The notes: generated from the letters alone by a model not told the origin. Positions 1-9,460 are shown, numbered from the stretch's first letter. The stretch: 64,000 bases of DNA from Chitinophaga dinghuensis (GCF_003259435.1 NZ_QLMA01000004.1:682001-746000); one strand, 5' to 3'. Program-made: numbers and translations.

Positions 1-2
1 GG

Positions 3-314
3 GGAGACACGACCCCTTGCATCGGCTACGAGATCCACATGGGCAGAACCGTGTCTCCGCAACCCTCTCCGCTAAATATATTCCGGGATGGTACAGAGGA
101 TGGCTACTGGCTCTCTGATAAGTGCTGGGGTACCTATCTGCACGGCATCCTCGACAACGATACCATTGTAAAGCAATTACTGCATGCCTGTGGTAAAGCA
201 GGTAATGTTACTTTTGATTATCACCAGTTCCGTCAGCAGCAATATGATAAATTGGCAGCTCTCCTGCGTGAACATCTGGATGTAACAGCTGTTTATAAGT
301 CATTGCGCATTTAA
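3..314 (+). CDS. cobQ: Cobyric acid synthase, C-terminal part (5' end outside window)
   Basis: The reading frame is open from the left edge and ends at 314, so only about the last 103 residues are present. They contain GYEIHMGRT and the segment WGTYLHGIL, which are conserved in the C-terminal class I glutamine amidotransferase-like domain of cobyric acid synthase; the histidine of LHG is the family's catalytic His. The enzyme amidates adenosylcobyrinic acid a,c-diamide in the cytoplasm during cobalamin synthesis. The next gene starts 12 bases downstream and is a CobD-like protein, which supports a cobalamin operon. Assignment from motifs is strong; the rest of the protein cannot be seen. Confidence 0.88.
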   Translation, partial: GDTTPCIGYEIHMGRTVSPQPSPLNIFRDGTEDGYWLSDKCWGTYLHGILDNDTIVKQLLHACGKAGNVTFDYHQFRQQQYDKLAALLREHLDVTAVYKSLRI

Positions 315-326
315 CTCCAATATAAT

Positions 327-1352
327 ATGATGAAAGCCGGTACAGGAAACGATGCTTTTTCAGCAGATACAAGGATTGTAGCAGACTTCAATACCGATGG
401 CTGGTACGGCGGATTGCGGCCGGAACTAAAAAGCCATCTGCTGAATGCTATGGACAGGATTGCGGTTTATCCGGATAAAGCGGAGGCAGACTTACAGTCT
501 CTCTTGGAAAAAAAATCGAAGCTTCCAGTAGGCTCGGTGTTACTCACGAATGGCGTTACACAGGCGATATACCTGATAGCGCAGGCTTTTCGCGGCGCTA
601 CCACCACTATCGTAGGGCCCGCAATCGCAGAATATACCAATGCCTGCGCCTTATATGAACATCAGATCCGGCAGCTGCCCCGGGAGAAAGTCACTGATAT
701 CCTCCAGGTGGAAACAGATCTCTTTTTTATCAGTAACCCTGGTAATCCAGACGGACAAGTGGTGGAAGATACATGGCTGGAAAAGCTGATCAGCGCTAAT
801 CGTAAGCATATTTTTGTGGTGGATGAAACCTATATTCACTTTACCCGGAATGCTTCCAGTCTGGTTCCTCATTTGCACCGGCTTCCCAATGTATTCATCT
901 TGCAATCGCCAGCCAGGACGGCCTGTTTTCCGGGGCTCCGACTTGGTTATGTGCTGGCGCAAAAAGCATTGCTGGAGAAAATTCGTCCCATACAAGCGCC
1001 CTGGTCCGTCAGTCAGCTGGCGTTGGCAGCAGGTCTGTTCACCGAGAAAAACCCTGAGATATTTAAATTTCCCCTGGACAATTTGCTGGGCGATGCCTTT
1101 CAGCTCAGAGAAAAGATAAAAAAGATGGCGGAGTTCAAAGTCTATCCCTCTTATACTCATTTTTTTCTATTTGAGACTTTAACCGGTACAGCCGCCGAAC
1201 TGCAAGCCTGGCTGATCGAAAAATATGGTATTCTGATAAAAGATGTCTCCGAAATGGAAGGCCTGACCAGCGGATCATGCAGAATTACCTGCAGGAACGA
1301 ACTGGACAATAAACTACTACTCACCGCCCTTAAAAAATGGTCTGTCATATAA
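327..1352 (+). CDS. CobD/HisC-like class I/II PLP aminotransferase-fold protein, catalytic Lys replaced by Arg
   Basis: A 341-aa fold-type I PLP protein resembling threonine-phosphate decarboxylase (CobD) and histidinol-phosphate aminotransferase. Visible family motifs are TNGVTQAIYL near residue 75, SNPGNPDG near 136, VVDETYIHF with the aspartate that contacts the PLP ring nitrogen near 168, PGLRLGY near 202, and a C-terminal arginine segment (SCRITCRNE). In the motif that normally reads S-x-x-K-x4-PGLR the lysine is Arg197 (AGG, 915-917), so the usual Schiff-base residue is missing. It follows the cobQ end by 12 bases, so a role in making the aminopropanol phosphate arm of cobalamin is expected from context. 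With the Arg it may be inactive, have another function, or reflect a base error. Two adjacent ATGs (327 and 330) are possible starts. Confidence 0.75.
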   Translation: MMKAGTGNDAFSADTRIVADFNTDGWYGGLRPELKSHLLNAMDRIAVYPDKAEADLQSLLEKKSKLPVGSVLLTNGVTQAIYLIAQAFRGATTTIVGPAIAEYTNACALYEHQIRQLPREKVTDILQVETDLFFISNPGNPDGQVVEDTWLEKLISANRKHIFVVDETYIHFTRNASSLVPHLHRLPNVFILQSPARTACFPGLRLGYVLAQKALLEKIRPIQAPWSVSQLALAAGLFTEKNPEIFKFPLDNLLGDAFQLREKIKKMAEFKVYPSYTHFFLFETLTGTAAELQAWLIEKYGILIKDVSEMEGLTSGSCRITCRNELDNKLLLTALKKWSVI

Positions 1353-1509
1353 AGCCCGTATATACATAAACGTTATATCTTCCATTCGCTGCTAAATCAG
1401 GCCTGTGGCCGAACTAAACATGTCGCCCGGAGGTAATAAATTGGGAGATGGCAGGAGGTTGCTCTAACTTGTTTTACCTTTACAGTAAATAATCAATGGA
1501 AAAGTGCGC

Positions 1510-2358
1510 ATGAATCATCCAAAGTATCCGAGGATAAGTATTTTAGGCTGCGGTTGGGTCGGAAAGCCGCTGGCACAGCATCTTTTGAAGGCTGGCTATG
1601 CGGTAAAAGGTTCCCGTACCACTGCGGAGGGAGTGAACGAAATGAATGCGCTGGGGGTGCAGGGATGCCTCGTACAGCTGGAGGAATGGCGGCTTACAGC
1701 GCCTGCCACATTCTGGGATGCCGATGTCCTGATCATCGATGTGCCACCGCGTATGCACCGGGGCCCACAGGTATTTGCCCATGAAATGGCTACCCTGCGG
1801 GATCATCTGATGCAGACCAGTATCCGCAAGGTGATCTTCATCAGTTCTACTTCTGTTTATCCGAATGTAAATGGTACAGTGGATGAAAGCTGCAGCCAGT
1901 TGCAAGATACCCCTAATGGACAAGCGCTGTTGGATGCGGAACAGCTGTTATTAAATACAGCGGGAATGGATACAGTGGTGATTCGTTTCGGCGGACTGGC
2001 AGGCTACAATCGTTTTCCGGCTACACAGGCGAGGATGGATGAGACGAATGGCCTGGAGATGCCCGTGAATCTGATTCACCGGGATGATTGTATCGGGATC
2101 ATTACGCAGGTAATACAAAAAGATATATGGGGGGAGATTTTCAACGCCTGTGCCAGTGCGCACCCGCGGAAGTATGATTATCTTTCAGTGGTGGCCGATT
2201 GGTATGGGCTGCAAAGGCCTGCCCGCAAGGATTCGGAAGTAGTGCCCTGGAAAATCATCAGCAATGCTAAATTGAAAGACATGCTGGGTTATTCTTTCCT
2301 GTACGATGACCCATTGCAGTTCTTCCATTCAGTGGCACAGGAGGCATCGGAGAAATAG
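1510..2358 (+). CDS. NAD(P)-binding SDR/epimerase-like protein
   Basis: A 282-aa cytoplasmic protein with an N-terminal Rossmann motif (ILGCGWVGKPLAQ) and an extended-SDR-like layout: a serine-rich stretch ISSTSVYPN near residue 115 and an IHRDDCIGII segment near 195 as in atypical SDRs of the YeeZ type. The classical YxxxK pair is not evident, and the substrate is unknown. I chose the ATG at 1510; a GTG two codons upstream would extend the frame slightly. It stands alone, about 150 bases after the cobalamin genes, and that gap holds no recognisable feature. Confidence 0.7.
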   Translation: MNHPKYPRISILGCGWVGKPLAQHLLKAGYAVKGSRTTAEGVNEMNALGVQGCLVQLEEWRLTAPATFWDADVLIIDVPPRMHRGPQVFAHEMATLRDHLMQTSIRKVIFISSTSVYPNVNGTVDESCSQLQDTPNGQALLDAEQLLLNTAGMDTVVIRFGGLAGYNRFPATQARMDETNGLEMPVNLIHRDDCIGIITQVIQKDIWGEIFNACASAHPRKYDYLSVVADWYGLQRPARKDSEVVPWKIISNAKLKDMLGYSFLYDDPLQFFHSVAQEASEK

Positions 2359-2476
2359 GAGAGGGGACGGACTCGATAAGGCGAATATTTTAAATTTTTA
2401 TTTGCATTTTAAATGCGAAATATTATTTAATTTGTTATTGCCTTATGTCAACGTCAACAGCTAAACCTAGTTTATC

Positions 2477-2776
2477 GTGTTTCCTATTTTATTAACCGCC
2501 GCCCTAGCCGCTTCCATTATCCTTGGAGTATTTCTGTACAGGAACTTTAATAGAAAAAGACCTATCCCTGCAGTTTTACGCTCTGCTGCCATCGTGAAAA
2601 TCAACAGCTATAAGTCATTCGGCATTATGGCTACCGTACAATTCAACGATGCCGGTGCTCCCCAGGTAGGTGAGCGCATTCAGCAAGAGGGAGATACTTA
2701 CAAAATTAAAGGGGTAGTATTTGAAAGTCCCCAACAGCACAACCACGTATGGGAGTGCAAGCTGGAAAAAATCTGA
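2477..2776 (+). CDS. Small single-pass membrane protein, unknown function
   Basis: A 99-aa ORF with a hydrophobic N-terminal segment (residues 2-19) followed by RNFNRKR, which predicts one membrane helix with a cytoplasmic tail. The rest is a small polar domain with no motif I recognise. The only available start is GTG at 2477, because an in-frame TAG lies at 2468-2470. It is followed after 6 bases by another small gene, so the two probably form a transcript. Confidence 0.55.
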   Translation: MFPILLTAALAASIILGVFLYRNFNRKRPIPAVLRSAAIVKINSYKSFGIMATVQFNDAGAPQVGERIQQEGDTYKIKGVVFESPQQHNHVWECKLEKI

Positions 2777-2782
2777 TACTCC

Positions 2783-3070
2783 ATGCATTATGTCAGAATT
2801 TATTGGTTAAACCGGGATGAAGATGAAGCAGAGATCCAATACAGCGAACTGGATGATCTCCGCTTTGAGTGCAGAAAGATAGAACTGTACCCGGACGGTA
2901 GTTTTGGCATTGCGAACAGTAATTTCAATTTTGGGGGTACTGCTCTCAGCGTAGAACCTGTGCCCCGACCCCAGGAACTGAATCACAACAGTCACATGGT
3001 AGCAGAAGACCTATCCCCGGAAGAATTCGAAACCGTCTGGTATAAGTACTACAATTATCTTTCGGCCTGA
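2783..3070 (+). CDS. DUF6881-like small protein
   Basis: A 95-aa acidic cytoplasmic protein. The order YVRIYWLNRDEDE, YSELDD-x-R-x-ECRKIELYPDGSFGIA and a C-terminal EEFETVWYKYY matches the layout I associate with DUF6881, a family of unknown function often found as scattered single genes. It starts 6 bases after the preceding gene. No catalytic residue can be proposed. Confidence 0.6.
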   Translation: MHYVRIYWLNRDEDEAEIQYSELDDLRFECRKIELYPDGSFGIANSNFNFGGTALSVEPVPRPQELNHNSHMVAEDLSPEEFETVWYKYYNYLSA

Positions 3071-3100
3071 TTTCTGCAACGTTTTTATAAAACGTGTCCC

Positions 3101-3325
3101 ATGCACCCATTTATGATCAAGACCCCCTCCGGCCGTTTTTATGTAAAACCTGCCGGTACCCCCGACCACGAAAAATATTCCGTAGATATTGACGGTGAGG
3201 AAATTACAATGGAAAAAGACGACGACGGTTATCTTCGTGCGCCTGGCGCCACCTCCAACGGACATCGGTTCCATATGGGGTTGCTGAATATGATTGCGGA
3301 CTATATCGCGAATGAAACCGATTGA
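3101..3325 (+). CDS. Hypothetical 74-aa protein
   Basis: A short ORF on the same strand as the two small genes before it, with a 30-base gap. It is polar (acidic middle with EEITMEKDDDGY, C-terminal helix NMIADYIANE), with no signal peptide or membrane segment. I do not recognise a family. Start may be ATG 3101 or the internal ATG at 3113. Coding is supported mainly by strand continuity and codon usage like the neighbours. Confidence 0.45.
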   Translation: MHPFMIKTPSGRFYVKPAGTPDHEKYSVDIDGEEITMEKDDDGYLRAPGATSNGHRFHMGLLNMIADYIANETD

Positions 3326-3405
3326 AATTTGCAGTCGCCGGTGTGGAATTCCACGGAGAGTGTGGCAAATTAATCACAGTTCTACGGGGTATCCCAGCCT
3401 CATGC

Positions 3406-4098
3406 CTATAACTTATCATACTCCCGGAAAGCATCCAGGTATTTTTTGATGTATTCGTCCTTGGTTTTGGATTTATACTGCATGACAAACCGGGGATGTT
3501 CCAGCGGAACCATGTGCTCAAAAAAATGATGTTGTTGGTTTAACCCTTGCAGGAATGCCGCATTCTTGCCTGTACCCATACAGTAACAGATCTGGCGACT
3601 TACAGGCCAGGCCAGTTGAGTAGCCATAGCGCTCAGAATTAGCGGGGTAGCCGCTTTGGTAAGTGCTGCACTGTCGTAATAATTATAGTTCACTTCCTTT
3701 TCCCCTTTAACGGCAGTAAATCCCAGGGGACATATACTTGTAATGTAAAACTTCTTATAGAACTTTTCTGGGCCGCCATAGGCCTTAATCAGATCATAAA
3801 TGAAAACGGAAGAGGGTTCATGAGTTTTGAAACCCTTTATTTCCAGACCTACTGTAGCCATTCGTTGCGTATCAGTAAACGGAACGCCGGTAGAACCTGA
3901 TCCTAATCGCCCAGGATTGATCCCAAAGATGATCTGTCTGGGTTGATGATCATCATAGAATTTTTTATAAAAGGCGGTCATGATGCCCACGATTTCCTTA
4001 TTGTTCTGGAAAGGATTCATGACGCGGATACCCGCAGGCAGTTTGCCTTCGAAGCTGAGCGATGTATTGAATGCGATGATACGGTCTGCGAATGTCAA
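3406..4098 (-). CDS. SMUG2-like uracil-DNA glycosylase family protein (DUF4918 type)
   Basis: A 230-aa cytoplasmic protein of the uracil-DNA glycosylase fold. The motif FGINPGRLGSGSTGVPFTD near residues 58-76 corresponds to the active-site loop (GxNPG) of the SMUG/MUG group, and the C-terminal segment HFFEHMVPLEHPRF carries the HP motif of the DNA-intercalating loop region. These features fit the Bacteroidota family annotated as SMUG2, which removes damaged pyrimidines. It reads toward 3406 and ends convergently with the small genes at 2477-3325. Substrate specificity cannot be read from the sequence. Confidence 0.75.
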   Translation of the reverse strand: MTFADRIIAFNTSLSFEGKLPAGIRVMNPFQNNKEIVGIMTAFYKKFYDDHQPRQIIFGINPGRLGSGSTGVPFTDTQRMATVGLEIKGFKTHEPSSVFIYDLIKAYGGPEKFYKKFYITSICPLGFTAVKGEKEVNYNYYDSAALTKAATPLILSAMATQLAWPVSRQICYCMGTGKNAAFLQGLNQQHHFFEHMVPLEHPRFVMQYKSKTKDEYIKKYLDAFREYDKL

Positions 4099-4132
4099 GC
4101 GAATATGGATTTAGCCGATCAAGTTAGTCCAT

Positions 4133-6283
4133 TCATGCCATCATACCAAACAACTGGATTTTCTCGAGGATATCTTCTTCGCGGTAAGGTTTGGAGATAT
4201 AATCATTGAAGCCGGAGCGCAGGTAGTTGGCTACATCATCTTCCAGAATATTTCCGGTAATAGCCACTATTTTCACAGCTGCTTTCTCTTTATCATCCCA
4301 CTGCCGTATTCTGCCTGCCAATGCAAGTCCGTCCATGCCCGGCAGATCGATATCTGTGAGTACAATATCAAAAGTGTTCAGCTCAAACTGAATAAGGGCC
4401 TCTTCCGCATTGGACACTACTTTGTAATACACCTGCATGCGATCCAGCATCAGCGACAACAGTTTTTGGTTGAGTACATTATCCTCTACTACGAGTATGC
4501 GTGTCAGTGAGGTTCTGGGTTCTTCCTGGTTGGAGGCATTTACTGGTACGGTAATTTTACGGGTAGCCGGACTATGTACTACCATTGGATATTTGATCTC
4601 AAAGAAGAAGGTAGAACCTTTGCCATGTATGCTTTTTACATGGATCTTTCCTTCGTGCAGATCAATTATTTTTTTGGCGATATGCAGTCCCAGCCCAGAA
4701 CCGCTCACGCGTTTATGCGCATTAGGGTCGTTTTGATCTGCTTGGGTGAATGCATTGAACAGTTGTGGTAAGTCGCGGTTATGAATGCCAATACCCGTAT
4801 CAGTAACAGCAACTTCGAGTAAACAGGTGTTGTTATCAGTATTTCTTACAGACGCAGTAACGGTAATCTCTCCGTTATCAGTATACTTAATTGCATTGGC
4901 TACCAGGTTGGTGATTACCTGTTTCAGCCGAAATGCATCGCCAGATACTTGTAAGCCGGTAGGGAAGTAGATATTGAGCGTCATGATAAGCGACTTCATG
5001 TCCGATTGTACACGGAGTCCTTCGCATACCTCTTCTATAGCGGTGCGGGGAGAAAACTTCTCCTGCTTTAAAATAAGTTTCTGCGTTTCTATTTTCGTAT
5101 AGTCCAGCACGTTATTTACTACCTGTAACAGCATTTCTGCGGCCGTTCGAATAGCGGACACCGTTTCTGGCTTGTATTCGCGGTTCAGTTGCTGGCTGTA
5201 GCCCAGGAGCGAATGAATAGGCGTGCGCAGTTCATGACTAACCGTGGCGGCAAATTCCGCTTTTTGCCGGGCGAGCCGCTCTGCCTGTTGTTTGGAGCGC
5301 AGCAGGGCCAGATCATAGCGATAGAGACGCATCATACCATAGATGATAATACCTGCAAGCAGGAGTATCAAAGGAATTTCCCAGTAGCTCTGACGCCAGA
5401 TGGCATAGAGTGCGGAACCTGCTTCGGCTTTTTGTTCCGATTGTTTGGCAAGGATGGCGTCTGTCATGGCGCGGCGGGCACTTTGCAATAACGATTCCAA
5501 CTGTTCAAATAAACGGCTGCTGGTGGCTACTAAATCCTGTTCCGCCGTGTTCATGCGGTACCTGCTTTTGGCGGCCTCATTGAGCAACTGGTCATAGGAG
5601 GCCTGCATTTCCTGTAACTGAGAGGAAGAAACAGTACCATTGCCGCTGCTGCCAGGATTACTGTGGTGTACCACACTTACCTGGTTACTCTGCTGATGAA
5701 CGCTGGATTTATTGGTGATGGCGTCTTTCAGTCGGCCAAATAATTTCTTCTTATTGGTTTTGGTAACTTGTTCGGTGGTAACAATAGTATCAGAATGCGC
5801 TTTTTGCCGCGCCACCATTTTACCCAATACCTGCACAGGGAGAGATACCGCCGCTGGCTTCCAGTCTTCCTGAATTTGTAACAAGGAATCCAGCTGCTGG
5901 CTGCATTGCAGGAAGATATCCATTTTATCAGATTTGTAGTTCAGGAGTTTACGCAGACTACCTGTACTAACGCTGTCAAGCAGTACGCTGTCGAGCTGTA
6001 ATTTCAGCCCATCCAGTTGCTCGCGATAACTGTTAAAATACTTTTTATCGTATGTAACTGTATACAGGCGGAAATTATTATCTGCCTGGTAAAGAAGTTG
6101 CGTGGCTCTGTCGAGATAGACGATACTGGTATGGCCTGTCCCCATTTCTCTGATAATGGTGCTCACTTGTTCAGATGTTCTCTTTCTGAAAAAGATGATC
6201 ATAAAGAGGCTGATCATTACAATGATCATCAAGGTCAGTACAGCAAATCGGACAAATGTCTTCCTCTCGTGATTGTTGTGCAT
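4133..6283 (-). CDS. Hybrid sensor histidine kinase / response regulator
   Basis: A 716-aa membrane sensor. One membrane helix lies near residues 13-33 and a second near 302-322, enclosing about 270 residues of largely helical extracytoplasmic sensor rich in Gln, Ser and Asn. Next come a HisKA domain with VSHELRTP (His350), a HATPase domain with N-box NLVANAIKYT, DTGIGI and GSGLGLHIAKK, and a C-terminal receiver domain with phosphoacceptor Asp644 in VLTDIDLPGMDG and the conserved KP near the end. No Hpt or output domain follows and no DNA-binding regulator is adjacent, so it is an orphan kinase whose signal and partner are unknown. Confidence 0.9.
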   Translation of the reverse strand: MHNNHERKTFVRFAVLTLMIIVMISLFMIIFFRKRTSEQVSTIIREMGTGHTSIVYLDRATQLLYQADNNFRLYTVTYDKKYFNSYREQLDGLKLQLDSVLLDSVSTGSLRKLLNYKSDKMDIFLQCSQQLDSLLQIQEDWKPAAVSLPVQVLGKMVARQKAHSDTIVTTEQVTKTNKKKLFGRLKDAITNKSSVHQQSNQVSVVHHSNPGSSGNGTVSSSQLQEMQASYDQLLNEAAKSRYRMNTAEQDLVATSSRLFEQLESLLQSARRAMTDAILAKQSEQKAEAGSALYAIWRQSYWEIPLILLLAGIIIYGMMRLYRYDLALLRSKQQAERLARQKAEFAATVSHELRTPIHSLLGYSQQLNREYKPETVSAIRTAAEMLLQVVNNVLDYTKIETQKLILKQEKFSPRTAIEEVCEGLRVQSDMKSLIMTLNIYFPTGLQVSGDAFRLKQVITNLVANAIKYTDNGEITVTASVRNTDNNTCLLEVAVTDTGIGIHNRDLPQLFNAFTQADQNDPNAHKRVSGSGLGLHIAKKIIDLHEGKIHVKSIHGKGSTFFFEIKYPMVVHSPATRKITVPVNASNQEEPRTSLTRILVVEDNVLNQKLLSLMLDRMQVYYKVVSNAEEALIQFELNTFDIVLTDIDLPGMDGLALAGRIRQWDDKEKAAVKIVAITGNILEDDVANYLRSGFNDYISKPYREEDILEKIQLFGMMA

Positions 6284-6513
6284 GGGTCAAGAATTGGCGC
6301 TTGGCTAACATGTTTTTTTCCGCCGTAAAAATAAGCGTTTTGAGCCTTCTGACGCAATAGATTTTTTATCTAAATGTTTGTTATACAGGTATTTAGGTCT
6401 TAGGTAGATATGTATTAAATATATCAATGGATTATTAATATTTATTAAATTAAGAATTGAACAAATTTGAAATAAAGCAGTTATAAATTCATAATTATCT
6501 TATAATCTTGTGT

Positions 6514-7773
6514 ATGCGATTAAAACGAAGAATATTGATCTTTTGCCTGTTGATGACAGGAATTACTGCCGTTGCACAGCTAGCGCCGCCGGACCCGCAT
6601 TACACCTTTTTCTCCGGCGCGAGTGCGGTGCAGGACAGGAATTTTTATCTCTTTACCTTGATGGAAAAGATGCCTGCCGTACGTAGGATAATTACGACAG
6701 ACTCTTTCCTGGTTCGTATAGGGCAGCAGTTTAGTCGGCGATTGGCGGGGCCTTCAGTACCGGCGGGTAATGAGGCCTATGCATTGGTACAGCCTTTTCA
6801 GTTTTCCAATGAAGAGGTAATCGCTGTAGGGGTACGACTCAACGAACTGTTGAACGCCAACCAGCGGGAAATGGCCCCTATGATTCATGCTATGCGTAAC
6901 AGTGGCATGTACCAGTTATACATCCATGAAAGCGATACCGGCATGCTCACCCTGGCCTGGCAGGACGCCGCCAGAGGAATCAACTATATCTTGGACGCCT
7001 ATACGAAAAATAAAGGGTTCAGATATCCCAATATTGATTCCGCGGCCTACTGGGTGAAATCGCCGGAATATTTTGCAAGTGTAAATGGTTTGCTGGATAA
7101 GTTGCAAGGAGATGACATCCATTCAAACCTTTTCTTTGAGCCCTCCCTGGATCTGTCGCTGGCCTTGCTGATACTGAACCATCATGATGAAGCAGGCAGA
7201 TATGAACCGCTTTCCAACCTTAATAAGGAGGCCTATCAGAAGATAAAACGCACCGACTGGAATAAATATCCTTACTCCGTAATCCTTATCCTGGGCGCAG
7301 GGCCGGGGAATAAAGACCATATCAGCGATGCAGGGAAGAACCGTTGTAAATCGGGCGTAGCAGATTATAAAAAAGGACAGGCTCCTTTTATCATTGTATC
7401 CGGAGGACATGTACATCCATTCCTGACGCCATATGCAGAAGGAATAGAAATGAAAAAATACCTGGTGGATAGTTTAGGAATGCCGGCAGATGCCGTAATT
7501 GTGGAGCCGTATGCGCGTCATACCACCACGAATATACGAAATGCTATTAGGATAGTGTATCGTAGCGGTATGCCCATGGATAAGAGAATGCTTTGCGTCT
7601 CAGATAATATGCATCTCACGTATATCAGCACAAAATTATTTGATCTGCGATGCAGGCAGGATTTGGGATATCTGCCTATGAAGAAAACGCTGAATGTCAG
7701 CGAAACGAGTATCAGCTTTTTACCGGAGCTAAGTTCCCTGCAAGCAGATAGCCGTGATCCGCTGGACCCTTGA
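6514..7773 (+). CDS. Secreted YdcF-like (DUF218) protein
   Basis: A 419-aa protein with a signal peptide (residues 1-22, ending ITAVAQ). The C-terminal half holds the DUF218/YdcF core: VILILGAGPG near 253, FIIVSGGHVHP near 286, a Glu-containing helix EGIEMKKYLVDSLGMP and EPYARHTTTNIRNA. About 230 N-terminal residues precede that core, longer than in E. coli YdcF, and I do not recognise their fold. The family is linked to envelope and cell-wall functions but its reaction is unclear. ATG at 6514 is chosen; the frame extends two codons further to a TTG. Confidence 0.75.
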   Translation: MRLKRRILIFCLLMTGITAVAQLAPPDPHYTFFSGASAVQDRNFYLFTLMEKMPAVRRIITTDSFLVRIGQQFSRRLAGPSVPAGNEAYALVQPFQFSNEEVIAVGVRLNELLNANQREMAPMIHAMRNSGMYQLYIHESDTGMLTLAWQDAARGINYILDAYTKNKGFRYPNIDSAAYWVKSPEYFASVNGLLDKLQGDDIHSNLFFEPSLDLSLALLILNHHDEAGRYEPLSNLNKEAYQKIKRTDWNKYPYSVILILGAGPGNKDHISDAGKNRCKSGVADYKKGQAPFIIVSGGHVHPFLTPYAEGIEMKKYLVDSLGMPADAVIVEPYARHTTTNIRNAIRIVYRSGMPMDKRMLCVSDNMHLTYISTKLFDLRCRQDLGYLPMKKTLNVSETSISFLPELSSLQADSRDPLDP

Positions 7774-7860
7774 TAATTGCATGAAGGTAACAACAGTTTT
7801 TCCTGACGAAAAGCTTATTTTAGTAAGGTACCTGTTACTGACTAAAGAAAACGCTACGTT

Positions 7861-9429
7861 ATGAAGAAACTGTTGTTGCCTTTTCTGTTGATTTGCCTGT
7901 TCACCGTACAGGCACAGCTTAAAACACCCCGAGCCACTTATCCAGGTTTATTTGAAGCCGTCCAGATGAACCGCATCTACCCAGATGGCAAAACTTTCCC
8001 TGACCTGAAACCGAAGGTTACTCCAGATTCTATTATGCATGCTTATCAGCTGTTAAAAGATAAGCCGGATTTCAACCTGAAATCCTTTACAGAGATATAT
8101 TTTGAGATGCCATCCTCTCAGTCCCACAGTTACCACAGTGATATCAGCGGGGGCATCCGCAAACATATTGACACGCTCTGGACGGTACTCCGCCGGGAAC
8201 CAGTGGCAGACGGAAGTATTTCCCTGATTAAGCTTCCCTTTCCTTATATCGTTCCCGGCGGCCGTTTCAGGGAGGTCTACTACTGGGATTCCTATTTCAC
8301 CATGCTAGGACTCCGCGAGTCCGGGAAAACGGATATGGTGACTAACATGCTGAATAACTTTGCCTGGCTGATCGATACGCTGGGGTTTATTCCTAATGGC
8401 AACCGTACCTACTTCCTGACCCGTTCTCAACCGCCGTTCTTTGCCTGCATGGTGCAATCCATGGCGGAAACCAATGGAGACAAGGTTTATCTGCGCTATC
8501 TGCCCCAACTGTTAAAAGAATATGCCTATTGGATGCGTGGGGCAAACCATATTAAACCGGGTGAAGCCAATGCACATGTCGTAAAAATGCCGGGAGGAGA
8601 AATCTTAAACCGTTACTGGGATTTCAGCGATCAGCCAAGAGAAGAATCATACAGAGAAGATGTATTGGCCGCAGAGAAATCCGGTAGAACGCCTGCAGAA
8701 TTTTATCGGGATATCCGCGCTGCCGCTGAATCCGGATGGGATTTTAGTAGTCGCTGGTTCCGGGACCCACAGGACCTGCATACCATCCATACCACCGATC
8801 TCATTCCTGTAGATCTGAATGCATTGTTGTGTAACCTGGAAGCTGCTATCAGTAAGGCTTACATGGTGAAGGGGAAACGTGATTCCTCTATGCTGTTCCA
8901 GCAGAAAAGAATAGCCAGAATAAAAGCGATGAATCGTTATTGCTGGAATGAAAAATCAGGTTGGTATTTCGATTATGACTGGAAAGCCAGACAACAATCC
9001 ACGGCTATCACTATCGCGGGGGCTTTCCCGCTCTTTTGCGATATGATGATCTCATATGCTCGGGGCTATACGATGAGTGACTTTATAGCGAAAAATCTGT
9101 TAGCGCCCGGAGGCGTAAAAACGACACTGGTGAATAACCGCCAGCAATGGGATGATCCTAATGGCTGGGCGCCGCTGCAATACGTTACTGCAAAAGGATT
9201 ATTGAAAAGCGGACATGAAAATCTGGCGAATGATATTATCAGAAGATGGTTGGGACTTAATACCACTGTATTTAATCATACCGGCAAACTGATGGAAAAA
9301 TATAATGTGGAAGATTTACACCTGGAAGCCGGGGGAGGAGAGTATGCACTTCAGGATGGGTTTGGCTGGACAAACGGGGTATTCTTGCAATTTCTTGCAC
9401 GAAAAATTAATCTTCATATTCAGGAATAA
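7861..9429 (+). CDS. treA: Periplasmic alpha,alpha-trehalase (GH37)
   Basis: A 522-aa secreted enzyme that hydrolyses trehalose to two glucose molecules. Residues 1-19 form a signal peptide ending in QAQ. Both family signatures are present: PGGRFREVYYWDSYF near residues 130-144 and QWDDPNGWAP near 429-438, followed by the Gly-rich GGGEY segment near the C-terminus. Length matches periplasmic TreA. The next gene starts 31 bases after its stop on the same strand, which suggests cotranscription, though the partner's job in trehalose use is unknown. Confidence 0.93.
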   Translation: MKKLLLPFLLICLFTVQAQLKTPRATYPGLFEAVQMNRIYPDGKTFPDLKPKVTPDSIMHAYQLLKDKPDFNLKSFTEIYFEMPSSQSHSYHSDISGGIRKHIDTLWTVLRREPVADGSISLIKLPFPYIVPGGRFREVYYWDSYFTMLGLRESGKTDMVTNMLNNFAWLIDTLGFIPNGNRTYFLTRSQPPFFACMVQSMAETNGDKVYLRYLPQLLKEYAYWMRGANHIKPGEANAHVVKMPGGEILNRYWDFSDQPREESYREDVLAAEKSGRTPAEFYRDIRAAAESGWDFSSRWFRDPQDLHTIHTTDLIPVDLNALLCNLEAAISKAYMVKGKRDSSMLFQQKRIARIKAMNRYCWNEKSGWYFDYDWKARQQSTAITIAGAFPLFCDMMISYARGYTMSDFIAKNLLAPGGVKTTLVNNRQQWDDPNGWAPLQYVTAKGLLKSGHENLANDIIRRWLGLNTTVFNHTGKLMEKYNVEDLHLEAGGGEYALQDGFGWTNGVFLQFLARKINLHIQE

Positions 9430-9460
9430 TCTGTCTCTTTGCAATACTCAAATCATCTTT

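Noticed and set aside
2445..2493. Short ATG frame before the GTG of the 2477 gene
   Set aside because: It ends after about 16 codons and overlaps the real gene start in a different frame.
9305..9460. Upstream extension of the epimerase-like gene into treA
   Set aside because: The added residues overlap trehalase in another frame and do not match SDR proteins; ATG 9461 gives the expected Rossmann N-terminus.
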